A DNA stretch of 64,000 nt from positions 62,001 through 126,000 of the forward strand of contig NZ_JADZ01000012.1 of the NCBI RefSeq assembly GCF_000518645.1, written 5' to 3'. A program made the position numbers and the translations under genes. The notes under the pieces are model-generated. The model was not told the origin of the DNA. It did no database searches and saw only the letters and a program-made list of their open reading frames with translations. This stretch comes from Curvibacter gracilis ATCC BAA-807 (GTDB lineage: Bacteria; Pseudomonadota; Gammaproteobacteria; Burkholderiales; Burkholderiaceae_C). Positions 17,883 to 26,682 of this stretch are shown here, in pieces; the stretch's first letter is position 1, and the number at the start of each line of letters is the position of its first letter.

Positions 17883-19109
17883 CTACCCGGGCGTGGGCCC
17901 GCTGGCCAAGGTGCCCTGGCGGGCCCGTGCCAGCCGCTGGTCCAGCGCCAGTGCAACCCAGGTGCCCAGGGCCAGCAGCCCGCCCAGGGCGCAGGTGCTG
18001 CCCCAGCCGCCGTGCTGCCAGGCCAGCGAGCCCAGGGCCGAGCCCGACGCCGCCCCGATGAAATAACTGGTCATGTAGACCGCGTTCAGGCGTGAGCGCG
18101 ACGGCGGCTCCAGGCCGTACACCACGTTCTGGTTGCTGATGTGCATGCTCTGCAGCGCCAGGTCGACCAGCAGCAGGCCCGCCAGAAACCAGGGCAGGCT
18201 GGCCGCTCCCAGCCACAGGCAGCCCCAACCCAGCAACAGCAAGCCCGCGCCCACCGCCGTGGTGGCCTGCGCCCAGCCGCGGTCCGACAGCTTGCCCACC
18301 ACGCTGGCCATCAGGGCGCCGGCCACGGCCACCAGGCCGCACAGGCCGATGGCACTGTCGCTCAGGCCATGGGCCGGGCCCGACAGCAGCAGGGCCATGG
18401 TCGAAAACAGCACGCTGACCGAGGCAAAGGCCAGGCCGCCGATCAGCGATCGGCTGCGCAGGCGCGGGTGGCGCGCCAGCAAGGTGCCCAGCGAACGCAG
18501 CACCTGGCCATAGCTGACCTGCCCTTCGTTGCGTGATAGTGGCAGCTGGCGCCACAGGGCCAGCGCCACGCCTACCATCAGCACCCCGGCCACCTTGTAG
18601 ACCGTGCTCCAGCCCCCCAGGGCCGACAGCAGGCCGGCCGCGCTGCGCGCGCCCAGGATGCCCGTGAGCAGGCCGCTCATGACCACGCCCACGGCCCAGC
18701 CGCTGCGCCCGGGGGCGGCCAGGGTGGCCGCCATGGGCACCAGCACCTGGGCAGCCACTGAGAACAGGCCCGTCATCAGCGTGCCGGCGGCCAGCCAGGC
18801 CAGGCTGGGGGCCCAGCCGCTGATGAACTGGCCCGCTGCCGCCAGCAGCATCAGCGTGACGGCCAGGCGCCGGCGCTCCAGCATGTCGCCCAGCGGCACC
18901 AGCAGCAACAGGCCCAGCGCATAGGAGACCTGGGCCAGCGTGACGGTGAGGGCTGCCCGCGCTTCGCTCACCTGCAGCCCGAGCGCGATCGAATGCAGCA
19001 GGGGCTGGTTGAAGTAGTTGCCGCCGGCGCACAGCCCGGCGGCCACCGACATCAGCAGCAGCACGGGCAGGCTCAGGGGAGTGGGGGTTTTCGGGGGCAC
19101 GGCAGGCAT
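17883..19109 (-). CDS. MFS transporter
   Basis: A 408-residue major facilitator protein with about 12 hydrophobic segments. The loop 2-3 motif is weak (GDMLERRRLAV, about 74-84). The sequence NYFNQPLLHSIA in helix 1 is common in the YnfM/sugar-efflux-like subgroup of MFS exporters, so drug or metabolite export is more likely than uptake. It ends four bases after the YlqF stop on the opposite strand. Confidence 0.85.
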   Translation of the reverse strand: MPAVPPKTPTPLSLPVLLLMSVAAGLCAGGNYFNQPLLHSIALGLQVSEARAALTVTLAQVSYALGLLLLVPLGDMLERRRLAVTLMLLAAAGQFISGWAPSLAWLAAGTLMTGLFSVAAQVLVPMAATLAAPGRSGWAVGVVMSGLLTGILGARSAAGLLSALGGWSTVYKVAGVLMVGVALALWRQLPLSRNEGQVSYGQVLRSLGTLLARHPRLRSRSLIGGLAFASVSVLFSTMALLLSGPAHGLSDSAIGLCGLVAVAGALMASVVGKLSDRGWAQATTAVGAGLLLLGWGCLWLGAASLPWFLAGLLLVDLALQSMHISNQNVVYGLEPPSRSRLNAVYMTSYFIGAASGSALGSLAWQHGGWGSTCALGGLLALGTWVALALDQRLARARQGTLASGPTPG

Positions 19110-19164
19110 CCAGGGTTCAGCCCGCTGCGAGGCGGGCGGCAGGCACCTGGCGGTGTTTCAAGAA

Positions 19165-19782
19165 TCAGGCCACGTAGGCCGCCACGCTGATGAACTGGCA
19201 GACACTGCCGGCCAGCACGAACAGGTGCCAGATGCCGTGTCCGTGGCGGATCTTCTCGTCGTGGATGAACCAGTAGATGCCCACGCTGTAGCAGACGCCG
19301 CCCAGGCCCAGCCAGATCAGCCCGCCCAAGGGCAAGGCCGCCACCAGAGGCTGGGCGGCCACCAGCACCAGCCAGCCCATGGCCACGTACAGCAGCATGG
19401 ACAGCACACGGGTGCGCCGGCCCAGGGTGAGCTCCTGCACGATGCCGAACAGTGCCAGGCCCCAGCTGACGCCAAACAGGCTCCAGCCCCAGGGTCCGCG
19501 CAGGGTGACCAGTGAGAACGGTGTGTAGCTGCCCGCAATCAGCAGGTAGATGGCCGAGTGGTCGCATTTCTGCAGCCAGACCTTGGCCCGCCCGCGCACG
19601 CTGTGGTACAGGGTGGACACGCCATACAGCAGCACCAGGGTGGCGCCGTACAGGCTGAAGCTCACGATCTTCCAGGGGTCGGCCTGCAGGCTGGCCATGA
19701 CCACCAGCACCACCAGGCCGGCCACGGCCAGCAAGGTGCCGATCAGGTGGGTGCTGCTGTTGAGGCGTTCTCCGGGGTACAT
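19165..19782 (-). CDS. hemolysin III family (PAQR, TrhA-like) membrane protein
   Basis: A 205-residue protein with seven hydrophobic segments. Family markers are ERLNSSTHLIG (5-15) with the first conserved Ser/His, LYHS in STLYHSVRG, KCDHSAIYLLIAGSYTPF, and the C-terminal HDEKIRHGHGIWHLFV. The conserved His residues are thought to bind zinc in PAQR proteins. TrhA in E. coli is linked to membrane energetics; lytic activity is not implied. Confidence 0.92.
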   Translation of the reverse strand: MYPGERLNSSTHLIGTLLAVAGLVVLVVMASLQADPWKIVSFSLYGATLVLLYGVSTLYHSVRGRAKVWLQKCDHSAIYLLIAGSYTPFSLVTLRGPWGWSLFGVSWGLALFGIVQELTLGRRTRVLSMLLYVAMGWLVLVAAQPLVAALPLGGLIWLGLGGVCYSVGIYWFIHDEKIRHGHGIWHLFVLAGSVCQFISVAAYVA

Positions 19783-19806
19783 CGTCTGTGGGGCGTGTTG
19801 AGCGCC

Positions 19807-19950
19807 TTATTTGTCCTTGATCTTGCCGCGCGGGATCACGGTGGTGACCGGGGGCATGGGCCGGTCGGAGACCGAGGGTTTGCTGGTGGTCGAAGAGTCC
19901 TTCTTGGGCTTCTTCGGCATCTTGTTGCTGCGTTGCTCGCCTTTGGCCAT
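19807..19950 (-). CDS. small basic protein of unknown function
   Basis: A 47-residue Lys-rich protein (MAKGEQRSNKMPKKPKKD at the start, RGKIKDK at the end) with no membrane segment. It is called because a strong GGAGG ribosome site stands six bases ahead of the ATG, and because the stop is followed closely by the hemolysin III gene on the same strand. Similar tiny Lys-rich proteins with MAKG(E/Q)QRSNKM are, as far as I recall, widespread in Burkholderiales, but without assigned role. Confidence 0.75.
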   Translation of the reverse strand: MAKGEQRSNKMPKKPKKDSSTTSKPSVSDRPMPPVTTVIPRGKIKDK

Positions 19951-20157
19951 GGTGCCTCCGTGGCAGGCATCGGGGTGACACCTGAGGCTGCATGGTAAGC
20001 CATGGCGAAAGAGCGTTCGCACCGCGGGGCTGCCGATGGGCTCTTGTTTGCGCAAGATCAGCCCAGGGCTGGGCACGGCGATTGGGGCATGATCAGGCAT
20101 GCGGGGCCCCGAGCCTGGCCCGCCTTGCCCGTCTTTTTCAGTGTTTTCGATCCTGCC

Positions 20158-20856
20158 ATGAACCTGTCACCGCCTGCCCCATCGCGCCGTCGCCTGCTGA
20201 CTCGGCTGTTTCTCATGGTGCGGGTGCGCCCCAGGTTGTTCGGTTCGATCGGGCTGGGCCTGCTGGTGGCTTCGACACTGGCCTTGTCCATGCCCATGCG
20301 CACCCTGACGGCCTGCGTGATCGGCTGGAATGCGGGGGCCATTTTGTACCTGCTGCTGGCCTTGCACATGATGCGCGGCGCCCAGCCGGAGCAGATCCGA
20401 CACCGTGCCCTTCGCCAGGACGAAGGCGAGATGACCATCCTGGCCCTGGTGGTGCTGTCGGCGGTGGTGTGTCTGTTGTCGATCGTGGCCGAGCTGTCGG
20501 TGGCCAAGGGGCTGGAGGGGGCGAGCCGCGCCTGGCACATCGGCCTGTCGGTGCTGACGATTCTGAGCACCTGGCTGTTCACCCAGACCATGTTTGCGCT
20601 GCATTACGCGCACCAGTTCCATGCGGCCCAGGGGCGGGGCGATCCGCCGGGGCTGCTGTTTCCGGGGGATGAAACCCCGGCCTACAGCGATTTCTTTTAT
20701 TTTGCAGCGGTCATCGGCACCTCGGGGCAGACGGCAGATGTGAGCTTCAGCTCTCGCGCCATGCGCCGCATCGGCACGGTGCACTGCATTTTGTCGTTCC
20801 TGTTCAACACCACCGTGCTGGCGATGATGATCAACATCGCGGCGGGGCTGTTTTAG
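20158..20856 (+). CDS. DUF1345 membrane protein
   Basis: A 232-residue protein with about five hydrophobic segments (LFGSIGLGLLVASTLALSMP, NAGAILYLLLALHMM, ILALVVLSAVVCLLSIVAEL and others) and the DUF1345 landmark YSDFFYFAAVIGTSGQTADV near residues 179-198. Function is unknown. The start at ATG 20158 gives the usual short basic N-terminus; the frame stays open to 20002 but that part is unlike the family. It is divergent from the small basic protein. Confidence 0.8.
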   Translation: MNLSPPAPSRRRLLTRLFLMVRVRPRLFGSIGLGLLVASTLALSMPMRTLTACVIGWNAGAILYLLLALHMMRGAQPEQIRHRALRQDEGEMTILALVVLSAVVCLLSIVAELSVAKGLEGASRAWHIGLSVLTILSTWLFTQTMFALHYAHQFHAAQGRGDPPGLLFPGDETPAYSDFFYFAAVIGTSGQTADVSFSSRAMRRIGTVHCILSFLFNTTVLAMMINIAAGLF

Positions 20857-20876
20857 CCCCGCCTGCGAAATCCGGC

Positions 20877-21251
20877 TTATTCGGTTTCGGCCGAGACCAC
20901 GCGGGTTTTGCGGTTGTAGCGCAGGGTGATCTTGTGCACTTCGCACAGGTCGATGTCTTCCCACACCACTTCAGAGCTGTCGTCCTCGAACACCACCTTG
21001 ATGTCCTGCACGCAGTTGGCGGCGTCCGAGAAGCGGAACAGCTTGGCCTTGCTGTTGTCCAGCGTGCCGTCGCCGAGGCGATCCTTGCCCCAGGCGTCCT
21101 TGTTGGCGGGCGAGATATAGACCTCCGAGATGGCGTAACCGGTGCGGTTGACCAGCGTGAAGTCGGCGGCCCCCGCGTGGGCCGTCACCGAGGCGGTGGC
21201 GCCAGCAAACAACAGAGCAGACAGGGCGAGGGATTTGAAAGTGGAGATCAT
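20877..21251 (-). CDS. secreted protein of unknown function
   Basis: A 124-residue protein with a clear signal peptide (MISTFKSLALSALLFAGATASVTAHA, cleavage near 26). The mature part has the pattern FTLVNRTGYAISEVYISP and ends with EDIDLCEVHKITLRYN; there are two Cys residues (in AANCVQD and DLCEVH) that could form a disulfide. Members of this family are common in betaproteobacteria and often mislabelled in databases; I know of no function. It converges with the DUF1345 gene. Confidence 0.75.
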   Translation of the reverse strand: MISTFKSLALSALLFAGATASVTAHAGAADFTLVNRTGYAISEVYISPANKDAWGKDRLGDGTLDNSKAKLFRFSDAANCVQDIKVVFEDDSSEVVWEDIDLCEVHKITLRYNRKTRVVSAETE

Positions 21252-21360
21252 GATCAGGTTGGTAACAAAAATTTACAAACCGAATCATCCGGGGCAAAGG
21301 CGGGCCTGTCCATTGACCTGACTCAAGAGTGTCGGGAAAAACGCACAGGCCGCCGCCTTC

Positions 21361-23166
21361 TTACTTGCCCCAGCTGTCTTTCAGGCCCACGGCGCGGTTG
21401 AACACCGGCTTGCCGGCCTGGTGGTCCACACGGTCGGCCACAAAGTAGCCGTGGCGCTCGAACTGGAACTGCGTGCCTGCGGCGCACGTGGCCAGGGCGG
21501 GCTCGACAAAGCCTTGCACCACGCTCAGGCTGTTGGGGTTGAGGCTGGCCAGGAAGTCCTTGCCGCCGGCATCGGGCTGGGCCTCGCTGAACAGTCGGTC
21601 GTACAGGCGGATTTCAGCGGCCACGCCATCGGCCGCACCGACCCAGGTGATCACGCCCTTGACCTTGATCGCGTCGGCGCCCGGCGTGCCGCTCTTGGTG
21701 TCGGGCACCAGCTCGGCCTGCACTTCGGTGATGCGGCCCTCGGCGTCGCGCAGTGCGCCCTTGCACTCGATCACATGGCCGTACTTCAGGCGCACCTTGT
21801 TGCCCGGGTACAGGCGGTGGTAGCCCTTGGGCGGGGTGTCTTCGTAGTCGCCACGCTCGATCCAGAGTTCGCGGCCGAACTTGAATTCGCGCCGGCCCAG
21901 CTCGGGGTGGTGCGGGTGGATCGGGGCACTGCAGGCGTCCAGCGTGCCGGCGCCCATCAGGGCGTCCCAGTTGGTGATGACCAACTTCACCGGGTCGAGC
22001 ACGGCCATGGCGCGGGCGGCCTTGTGGTCCAGATCGTCGCGCAGCGCACCTTCGAGCGTGCTGTAGTCGATCCAGCTGTAGTCCTTGGTCACGCCGATGC
22101 GTTCGCAGAACAGCTGGATGGCCTCAGGGGTGTAGCCGCGGCGGCGCAGGCCCACGATGGTGGGCATGCGCGGGTCGTCCCAGCCGCTGACGTGGTGTTC
22201 GTTCACCAATTGGGCCAGCTTGCGCTTGCTGGTGATCACATAGGTCAGGTTCAGGCGCGAGAACTCGTACTGGCGCGGCGGCGGCGAGGCCAGCAGGCCG
22301 CTTTCGATCAGGCGCTCCATCAGCCAGTCGTAGAAGGGGCGCTGGTCTTCGAACTCGAGCGTGCAGATGCTGTGGGTGATGTTTTCCAGTGCGTCCTCGA
22401 TCGGGTGCGCAAAGGTGTACATCGGGTAGATGCACCAGGTGTTGCCGGTGTTGTGGTGTTCGGCGTGCTTGATGCGGTAGATGGCCGGGTCGCGCAGGTT
22501 GATGTTGGGCGAGGCCATGCTGATCTTGGCGCGCAGCACGGCGGCGCCGTCGGGCAGCTTGCCGTCCCGCATCTCGCGAAAGCGTGCCAGGTTCTCGGCC
22601 GGGGTGCGGCTGCGGAAGGGGCTGTCCACACCGGGCTTGCTGAAGTCACCGCGGTTGGCGCGCATGTCTTCGGCGCTTTGCTCGTCCACATAGGCGTGGC
22701 CCGCTTCGATCAGCGCTTCGGCGGCGCGGTACATGAAGCCGAAGTAGTCGCTGGCCTGGTACAGGTGCGAGGTGGTCTGGCCGTCGGCGCTGCTGTTCCA
22801 GTTGAAGCCCAGCCATTGCACCGCGTCCAGGATGGAGTCGACGTACTCCTGGTCTTCCTTCTCGGGGTTGGTGTCGTCAAAGCGCATGTGACACACGCCG
22901 CCGTAGTCGCGCGCCAGGCCGAAATTCAGGCAGATGCTCTTGGCGTGGCCCACGTGCAGGTAGCCGTTGGGTTCGGGCGGGAAGCGCAGCCGCACCGGCG
23001 CCGGATCCAGCGGGCCGGCGGCGTGGTGTGCCCCGTCACCTGGCGTGCCGCCCCAATGACGCTGGGCATAGGTCTTTTGGGCCAGATCCTGTTCGATGAT
23101 CTGGCGCAGGAAATTGCTGGGCTTGACGGACTCTTGGGAATCGGAGGTGGGGGTGTTCGAACTCAT
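21361..23166 (-). CDS. glnS: glutamine--tRNA ligase
   Basis: A 601-residue class I aminoacyl-tRNA synthetase. PEPNGYLHVGHAKSI (about 63-77) holds the HIGH-like motif, VITSKRKLAQLV is the KMSKS-like motif (here without Met), and RFDDTNPEKED is the Glu/Gln family marker. A two-part C-terminal beta-barrel anticodon domain follows. It is longer than E. coli GlnS (554) by an N-terminal stretch that includes THXGD-like Gly/His-rich residues around 38-55. It appears monocistronic. Confidence 0.97.
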   Translation of the reverse strand: MSSNTPTSDSQESVKPSNFLRQIIEQDLAQKTYAQRHWGGTPGDGAHHAAGPLDPAPVRLRFPPEPNGYLHVGHAKSICLNFGLARDYGGVCHMRFDDTNPEKEDQEYVDSILDAVQWLGFNWNSSADGQTTSHLYQASDYFGFMYRAAEALIEAGHAYVDEQSAEDMRANRGDFSKPGVDSPFRSRTPAENLARFREMRDGKLPDGAAVLRAKISMASPNINLRDPAIYRIKHAEHHNTGNTWCIYPMYTFAHPIEDALENITHSICTLEFEDQRPFYDWLMERLIESGLLASPPPRQYEFSRLNLTYVITSKRKLAQLVNEHHVSGWDDPRMPTIVGLRRRGYTPEAIQLFCERIGVTKDYSWIDYSTLEGALRDDLDHKAARAMAVLDPVKLVITNWDALMGAGTLDACSAPIHPHHPELGRREFKFGRELWIERGDYEDTPPKGYHRLYPGNKVRLKYGHVIECKGALRDAEGRITEVQAELVPDTKSGTPGADAIKVKGVITWVGAADGVAAEIRLYDRLFSEAQPDAGGKDFLASLNPNSLSVVQGFVEPALATCAAGTQFQFERHGYFVADRVDHQAGKPVFNRAVGLKDSWGK

Positions 23167-23325
23167 CCGTCCATTTTAGGCGGCGCCGCCCACAGCCCTT
23201 GGTTAACGCCTGGAAACAAATAAATCGCGACAGGCGGACAACGAAGTCGCAACATGCGGCGTTGTGGTGCTCAGGGCTACCTTGGGTCGTCCTGAAACGC
23301 TGTTTGATCTGAAAGAGAGACTGCC

Positions 23326-23751
23326 ATGCAAAATCTCAATGTCCGCCCGGATGTCCGCTCGGTGACGCGCACCTTCAGCCGTTGCGCACGCGCCCTGGCT
23401 GGTGGCTGCAGCCTGGCGGCCCTGGCTTTCCTGTCGATGGCGACGCCCGCCCAGGCCCATGGTGTCAACTGGTCCGTGGGCGTGGGGGTTCCTGGCGTGA
23501 GCGTCGGGGTCTCCAACGGTGGGGCGATGTATGTGGGGGCCCAGCCGGTCTATGCGGCGCCGGTGGCCTATGCCGCGCCCCCGGTGGTCTACGCTCCCCC
23601 GCCCGTGGCCTATGCGCCGCCCCCTGTGACCTACGCCCCGGCGCCGGTCTACTACGGCAGCAATTACTACCGTCCTGCCCCGGTCTACATGCCGCCAGTG
23701 GTGTACGGCGGCGGCTGGGGCCACTTTCACCACCACCATCACTGGCGCTGA
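23326..23751 (+). CDS. secreted low-complexity protein with Tyr-Ala-Pro repeats and a His-rich end
   Basis: A 141-residue exported protein. After a long Ala/Leu signal sequence (cleavage near AQAHG, about residue 43-46) it has GVGVPGVSVGVS, then about eight irregular repeats of the type (V/P)xYAPPPV between residues 65 and 110, and a terminal WGHFHHHHHWR. The His run suggests metal binding, and the repeats suggest an extended, surface or periplasmic, wall-associated protein. Similar PV-rich small proteins are frequent in Burkholderiales; no function is assigned. Confidence 0.75.
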   Translation: MQNLNVRPDVRSVTRTFSRCARALAGGCSLAALAFLSMATPAQAHGVNWSVGVGVPGVSVGVSNGGAMYVGAQPVYAAPVAYAAPPVVYAPPPVAYAPPPVTYAPAPVYYGSNYYRPAPVYMPPVVYGGGWGHFHHHHHWR

Positions 23752-23871
23752 AGGCGGGGCAGGGGGCTTGTCCGGGCGCTGCCAGGCGCTCCGGCAAAGC
23801 CCGGCAAAATAGGTGATCCGAGGGGCGCGCCAAGTGGTTCGGCCCCTGCACCTGTTTTTTGCGAGCCCCCG

Positions 23872-24765
23872 ATGATGGACCAACTGTTCCCCACTGCCTC
23901 CCAACCCGCCCCGCCTCTGCCCGAACTGGTGCAGCGCCTGGGGGCGCAGGCGCGCCGCTGCGTGACGCCCTGCGGTCAGGGCGATCTGGTCTGGCATGTC
24001 TGGGGGCAGGCCCGCGAGGGCGTGGCACCCTTGGTGCTGTTTCACGGCGGCAGCGGCAGCTGGACCCACTTTGTGCGCAACATCGAGCCTCTGGTGCGGG
24101 CCGGGCGCGAGCTGTGGGTGCCTGACCTGCCGGGCTTCGGCGACTCGGCCGTGTCACCCTTGGGCGGAGACGCCGACGGCATGGTCGAGCCGCTGTACCA
24201 GGGCCTGCGCAGCCTGCTGGGCGATCGGGTCTGCGAGCTGATCGGGTTTTCGTTTGGCGGCATGACGGCCGGCCTGCTGCTGGCGACCCACCCCGATGCC
24301 GCCTCGCGCCTGGTGCTGGTAGGGGCGCCCGCCATGGGCGTGGTGCCGCAGCGCCAGTTCGAACTCAAGGCCTGGCGCCACCTGCCCGATGCGGCGGCCC
24401 AGGCCGACATCCACCGGTACAACCTGGCCGCGCTGATGCTGCACGACACGGCCTTGATCGACGGGCTGGAGGGGCTGGCCCTGCAACTGCATGTGGCCAA
24501 TGTGATGCGCGACCGTCTGCCGCGCCGGCGCCTGGCGCACACCGACATCCTGGCGCGCTCGCTGCCGGCCTTGAGCTGCCCGGTGCACGCCATCTATGGC
24601 GCCCACGATGCCCTTTACAAGAGCTGGATCCACCAGCTGGAAGCCGCTTTTGCGGCCAGCGCCCGGGATTTCAGGGGCATGACCCTGATCCCTGAGGCCG
24701 GCCACTGGGTGCAGTTCGAGCGCCCCGAGGCCTTCCATGCGGCCTTGATGGACGCCCTGGGCTGA
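23872..24765 (+). CDS. alpha/beta-fold hydrolase
   Basis: A 297-residue cytoplasmic hydrolase. VLFHGGSGSWTHFVRN (about 57-72) is the oxyanion region, WVPDLPGFGDS is the conserved D-x-x-G-x-G-x-S stretch, GFSFGGMTAGLL (about 125-136) is the nucleophile elbow, GAHDALY carries the acidic residue and EAGHWVQFERPEAF holds the catalytic His. The pattern matches meta-cleavage-product hydrolases and related C-C or ester hydrolases; substrate is unknown. Starts at 23872 or 23875 (tandem ATG). Confidence 0.88.
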   Translation: MMDQLFPTASQPAPPLPELVQRLGAQARRCVTPCGQGDLVWHVWGQAREGVAPLVLFHGGSGSWTHFVRNIEPLVRAGRELWVPDLPGFGDSAVSPLGGDADGMVEPLYQGLRSLLGDRVCELIGFSFGGMTAGLLLATHPDAASRLVLVGAPAMGVVPQRQFELKAWRHLPDAAAQADIHRYNLAALMLHDTALIDGLEGLALQLHVANVMRDRLPRRRLAHTDILARSLPALSCPVHAIYGAHDALYKSWIHQLEAAFAASARDFRGMTLIPEAGHWVQFERPEAFHAALMDALG

Positions 24766-24801
24766 CCGTTCTTGTGGTCCTCTGGCGTTGCTCTGAATTT
24801 G

Positions 24802-25701
24802 TCAGGCCCAGCCAGGCTGCATGAAGGCCTGGGCCAGAAAGTCGACCATGGCGCGCACCTTGCCTGACAGGTGCTTGCGGCTGGGGTAGAGGGCGTGGAT
24901 GTCCAGCAGCGGGCGGTGGTACTGGGGCAACAACTCGACCAGATGACCCTGGCGCACGTCTTCACCCACCAGGAAGGCGGGTTGCATGATCACGCCCTGG
25001 TCGGCCAGCGCAGCGGCGCGGCAGGTGTCGCCGCTGTTGGCCCACAGGCGGGGCCGCACGGTGACCGATTCGGGCTTGCCGTCGGCGTCGTCAAAGGTCC
25101 AGGTGGCGCCCAGCGAGGAATACGAATAGGCGATCACGCTGTGCTCGCTGAGGTCTTGCAGCGTCTGGATCGGGCTGTGGCGGGCCAGGTAGGCGGGCGA
25201 GGCGCACAGCACCATGCGGTCGCTGGCCAGGCGCCTGGCCACCAGCGAGGTGGCCTGCAGACGGCCGATGCGCACCCCCAGGTCAAAGCCTTCTTCCACC
25301 AGGTCGACCACGCGGTCGCTCAGGGTGATGTCCAGTTCGACCTCGGGGTACAGCTTGAGAAACTCGCCCCACAGCGGCGCCAGGTGCAGGTTGCCGAAGC
25401 TCAGGGGGGCGTTGATGCGCAGCTTGCCCGTGGGGCGGGCTGCGGTGGCGCTGGCCTCGGCATTGGCCTCGGCCAGATCGTCCAGGATCTGCTTGCAGCG
25501 CTCGTGGTAGGCCGCCCCCGAATCGGTGAGCGACAGCCTGCGGGTGGTGCGGTTGAGCAGCCGGGTGCCCAGGCGGGCCTCCAGCTCCAGCACCAGGCGC
25601 GAGACCACGGCCTTGGACAGTTCCAGCCGGTCGGCGGCTTTGACGAAACTGCCATGTTGCACGACGGCGGTGAAGGCTTCAATCTGACGGAGTTGGTCCA
25701 T
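24802..25701 (-). CDS. LysR-family transcriptional regulator
   Basis: A 299-residue regulator with an N-terminal winged helix (FVKAADRLELSKAVVSRLVLELEARLG, about 19-45) and a C-terminal effector domain. Ser/Lys before AVVSR is the AaeR/DsdC-like subgroup that often regulates the gene next to it. It is divergent from the DODA-type dioxygenase gene, 129 bases away, so it probably controls the dioxygenase/esterase pair. Confidence 0.92.
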   Translation of the reverse strand: MDQLRQIEAFTAVVQHGSFVKAADRLELSKAVVSRLVLELEARLGTRLLNRTTRRLSLTDSGAAYHERCKQILDDLAEANAEASATAARPTGKLRINAPLSFGNLHLAPLWGEFLKLYPEVELDITLSDRVVDLVEEGFDLGVRIGRLQATSLVARRLASDRMVLCASPAYLARHSPIQTLQDLSEHSVIAYSYSSLGATWTFDDADGKPESVTVRPRLWANSGDTCRAAALADQGVIMQPAFLVGEDVRQGHLVELLPQYHRPLLDIHALYPSRKHLSGKVRAMVDFLAQAFMQPGWA

Positions 25702-25757
25702 GGCGGGCTTGTGGCAGTGATCAGGTGTGTGGGGGGTGGATTGTCAATGCGGGCGCA

Positions 25758-25769
25758 ACAATCAATTGT
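25758..25769. promoter_or_regulatory. candidate LysR-type binding site
   Basis: ACAAT CA ATTGT, a small inverted repeat in the intergenic region between the LysR gene and the dioxygenase gene, about 60 bases upstream of the latter. It is short and AT-rich in a GC-rich background, which is what LysR boxes tend to look like. This is a guess from position. Confidence 0.35.
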
Positions 25770-25830
25770 CGGGCTGCCGATTGGTCTGTGAGGTGTCGAC
25801 GCCTACAGTAGTTCCCGGAGCGTTAACACC

Positions 25831-26682
25831 ATGATCACCCAACTTGACAATACCGACCACCAGGCTAGCACTGCCGCTCATGCACGTTTGCCGGCCCTGT
25901 TTGTTTCTCACGGCGCCCCCTTGTTTGCCCTGGAGCCGGGCGACACCGGCCCGGCGTTGAGCCGGCTGGGCGCTGAGCTGCGCAGCCGCCAGCCTGTGCG
26001 TGGGGTGCTCGTGTTGTCGCCCCACTGGATGTCCCAGGGGCTGCGCGTGATGACCGGTGGCCAGCCCGACACCTGGCATGACTTTGGGGGCTTCCCGCGG
26101 CCGCTGTATGCCTTGCAATACCCCGCGCCCGGTGACCCGGCCCTGGCCGAGGCGGTGCTGCAGCTGCTGCAGGCCGCCGGCCTGCCGGCCCAGGCCGATG
26201 CACAGCGCCCCTACGACCACGGCGCCTGGGTGCCCTTGATGCACCTGTTTCCGCAGGCCGATGTGCCGGTGGTCCAACTGTCGCTGCCGGCCTCGGCCGG
26301 GCCGGCCGAGGTGCTGGCCCTGGGCCAGGCCCTGGCGCCGCTGCGCGATCAGGGCGTGCTGCTGCTGGGCTCGGGCAGCATGACGCACAATCTGAGCGAG
26401 TTTTTCGGTGGCGAGCGCGAGCCGGCGCCTTATGTGGGCGCCTTCTCGCGTTGGGTCGAATCCGCCCTGGAGCGCGGCGACCTGCCGGCTTTGCTGGACT
26501 ACCGGCGTCAGGCCCCGCATGCGCAGCGGGCACACCCCACCGAAGACCACTTTCTGCCGCTGTTCTTTGCCCTGGGCGCGGCGGGCGCCGCAGCCAGCCG
26601 GCCCCACTATGTGAGCCGTGAGGTCATGCACAGCATGCTCGCCATGGACGCCCTGACCCTGGAAGAATCCCCTCATGTCTGA
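25831..26682 (+). CDS. DODA/LigB-type extradiol dioxygenase (YgiD-like)
   Basis: A 283-residue non-haem iron or zinc enzyme of the class III extradiol (LigB) family, related to plant 4,5-DOPA dioxygenase and E. coli YgiD. The metal ligands are expected in SHGAP (about 20-24), SPHWM (about 60-64) and TEDHFLPLFFALGA (about 233-246); YDHGAWVPL (about 129-137) is also conserved. It should open an aromatic diol ring. It overlaps the next gene by 8 bases, so the two are co-translated. Confidence 0.9.
   Translation: MITQLDNTDHQASTAAHARLPALFVSHGAPLFALEPGDTGPALSRLGAELRSRQPVRGVLVLSPHWMSQGLRVMTGGQPDTWHDFGGFPRPLYALQYPAPGDPALAEAVLQLLQAAGLPAQADAQRPYDHGAWVPLMHLFPQADVPVVQLSLPASAGPAEVLALGQALAPLRDQGVLLLGSGSMTHNLSEFFGGEREPAPYVGAFSRWVESALERGDLPALLDYRRQAPHAQRAHPTEDHFLPLFFALGAAGAAASRPHYVSREVMHSMLAMDALTLEESPHV

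Noticed and set aside
21421-23223. 600-codon open frame antisense to glnS
   Set aside because: It is the complementary shadow of glnS with typical Val/Ala/Gly-rich composition and no domain.
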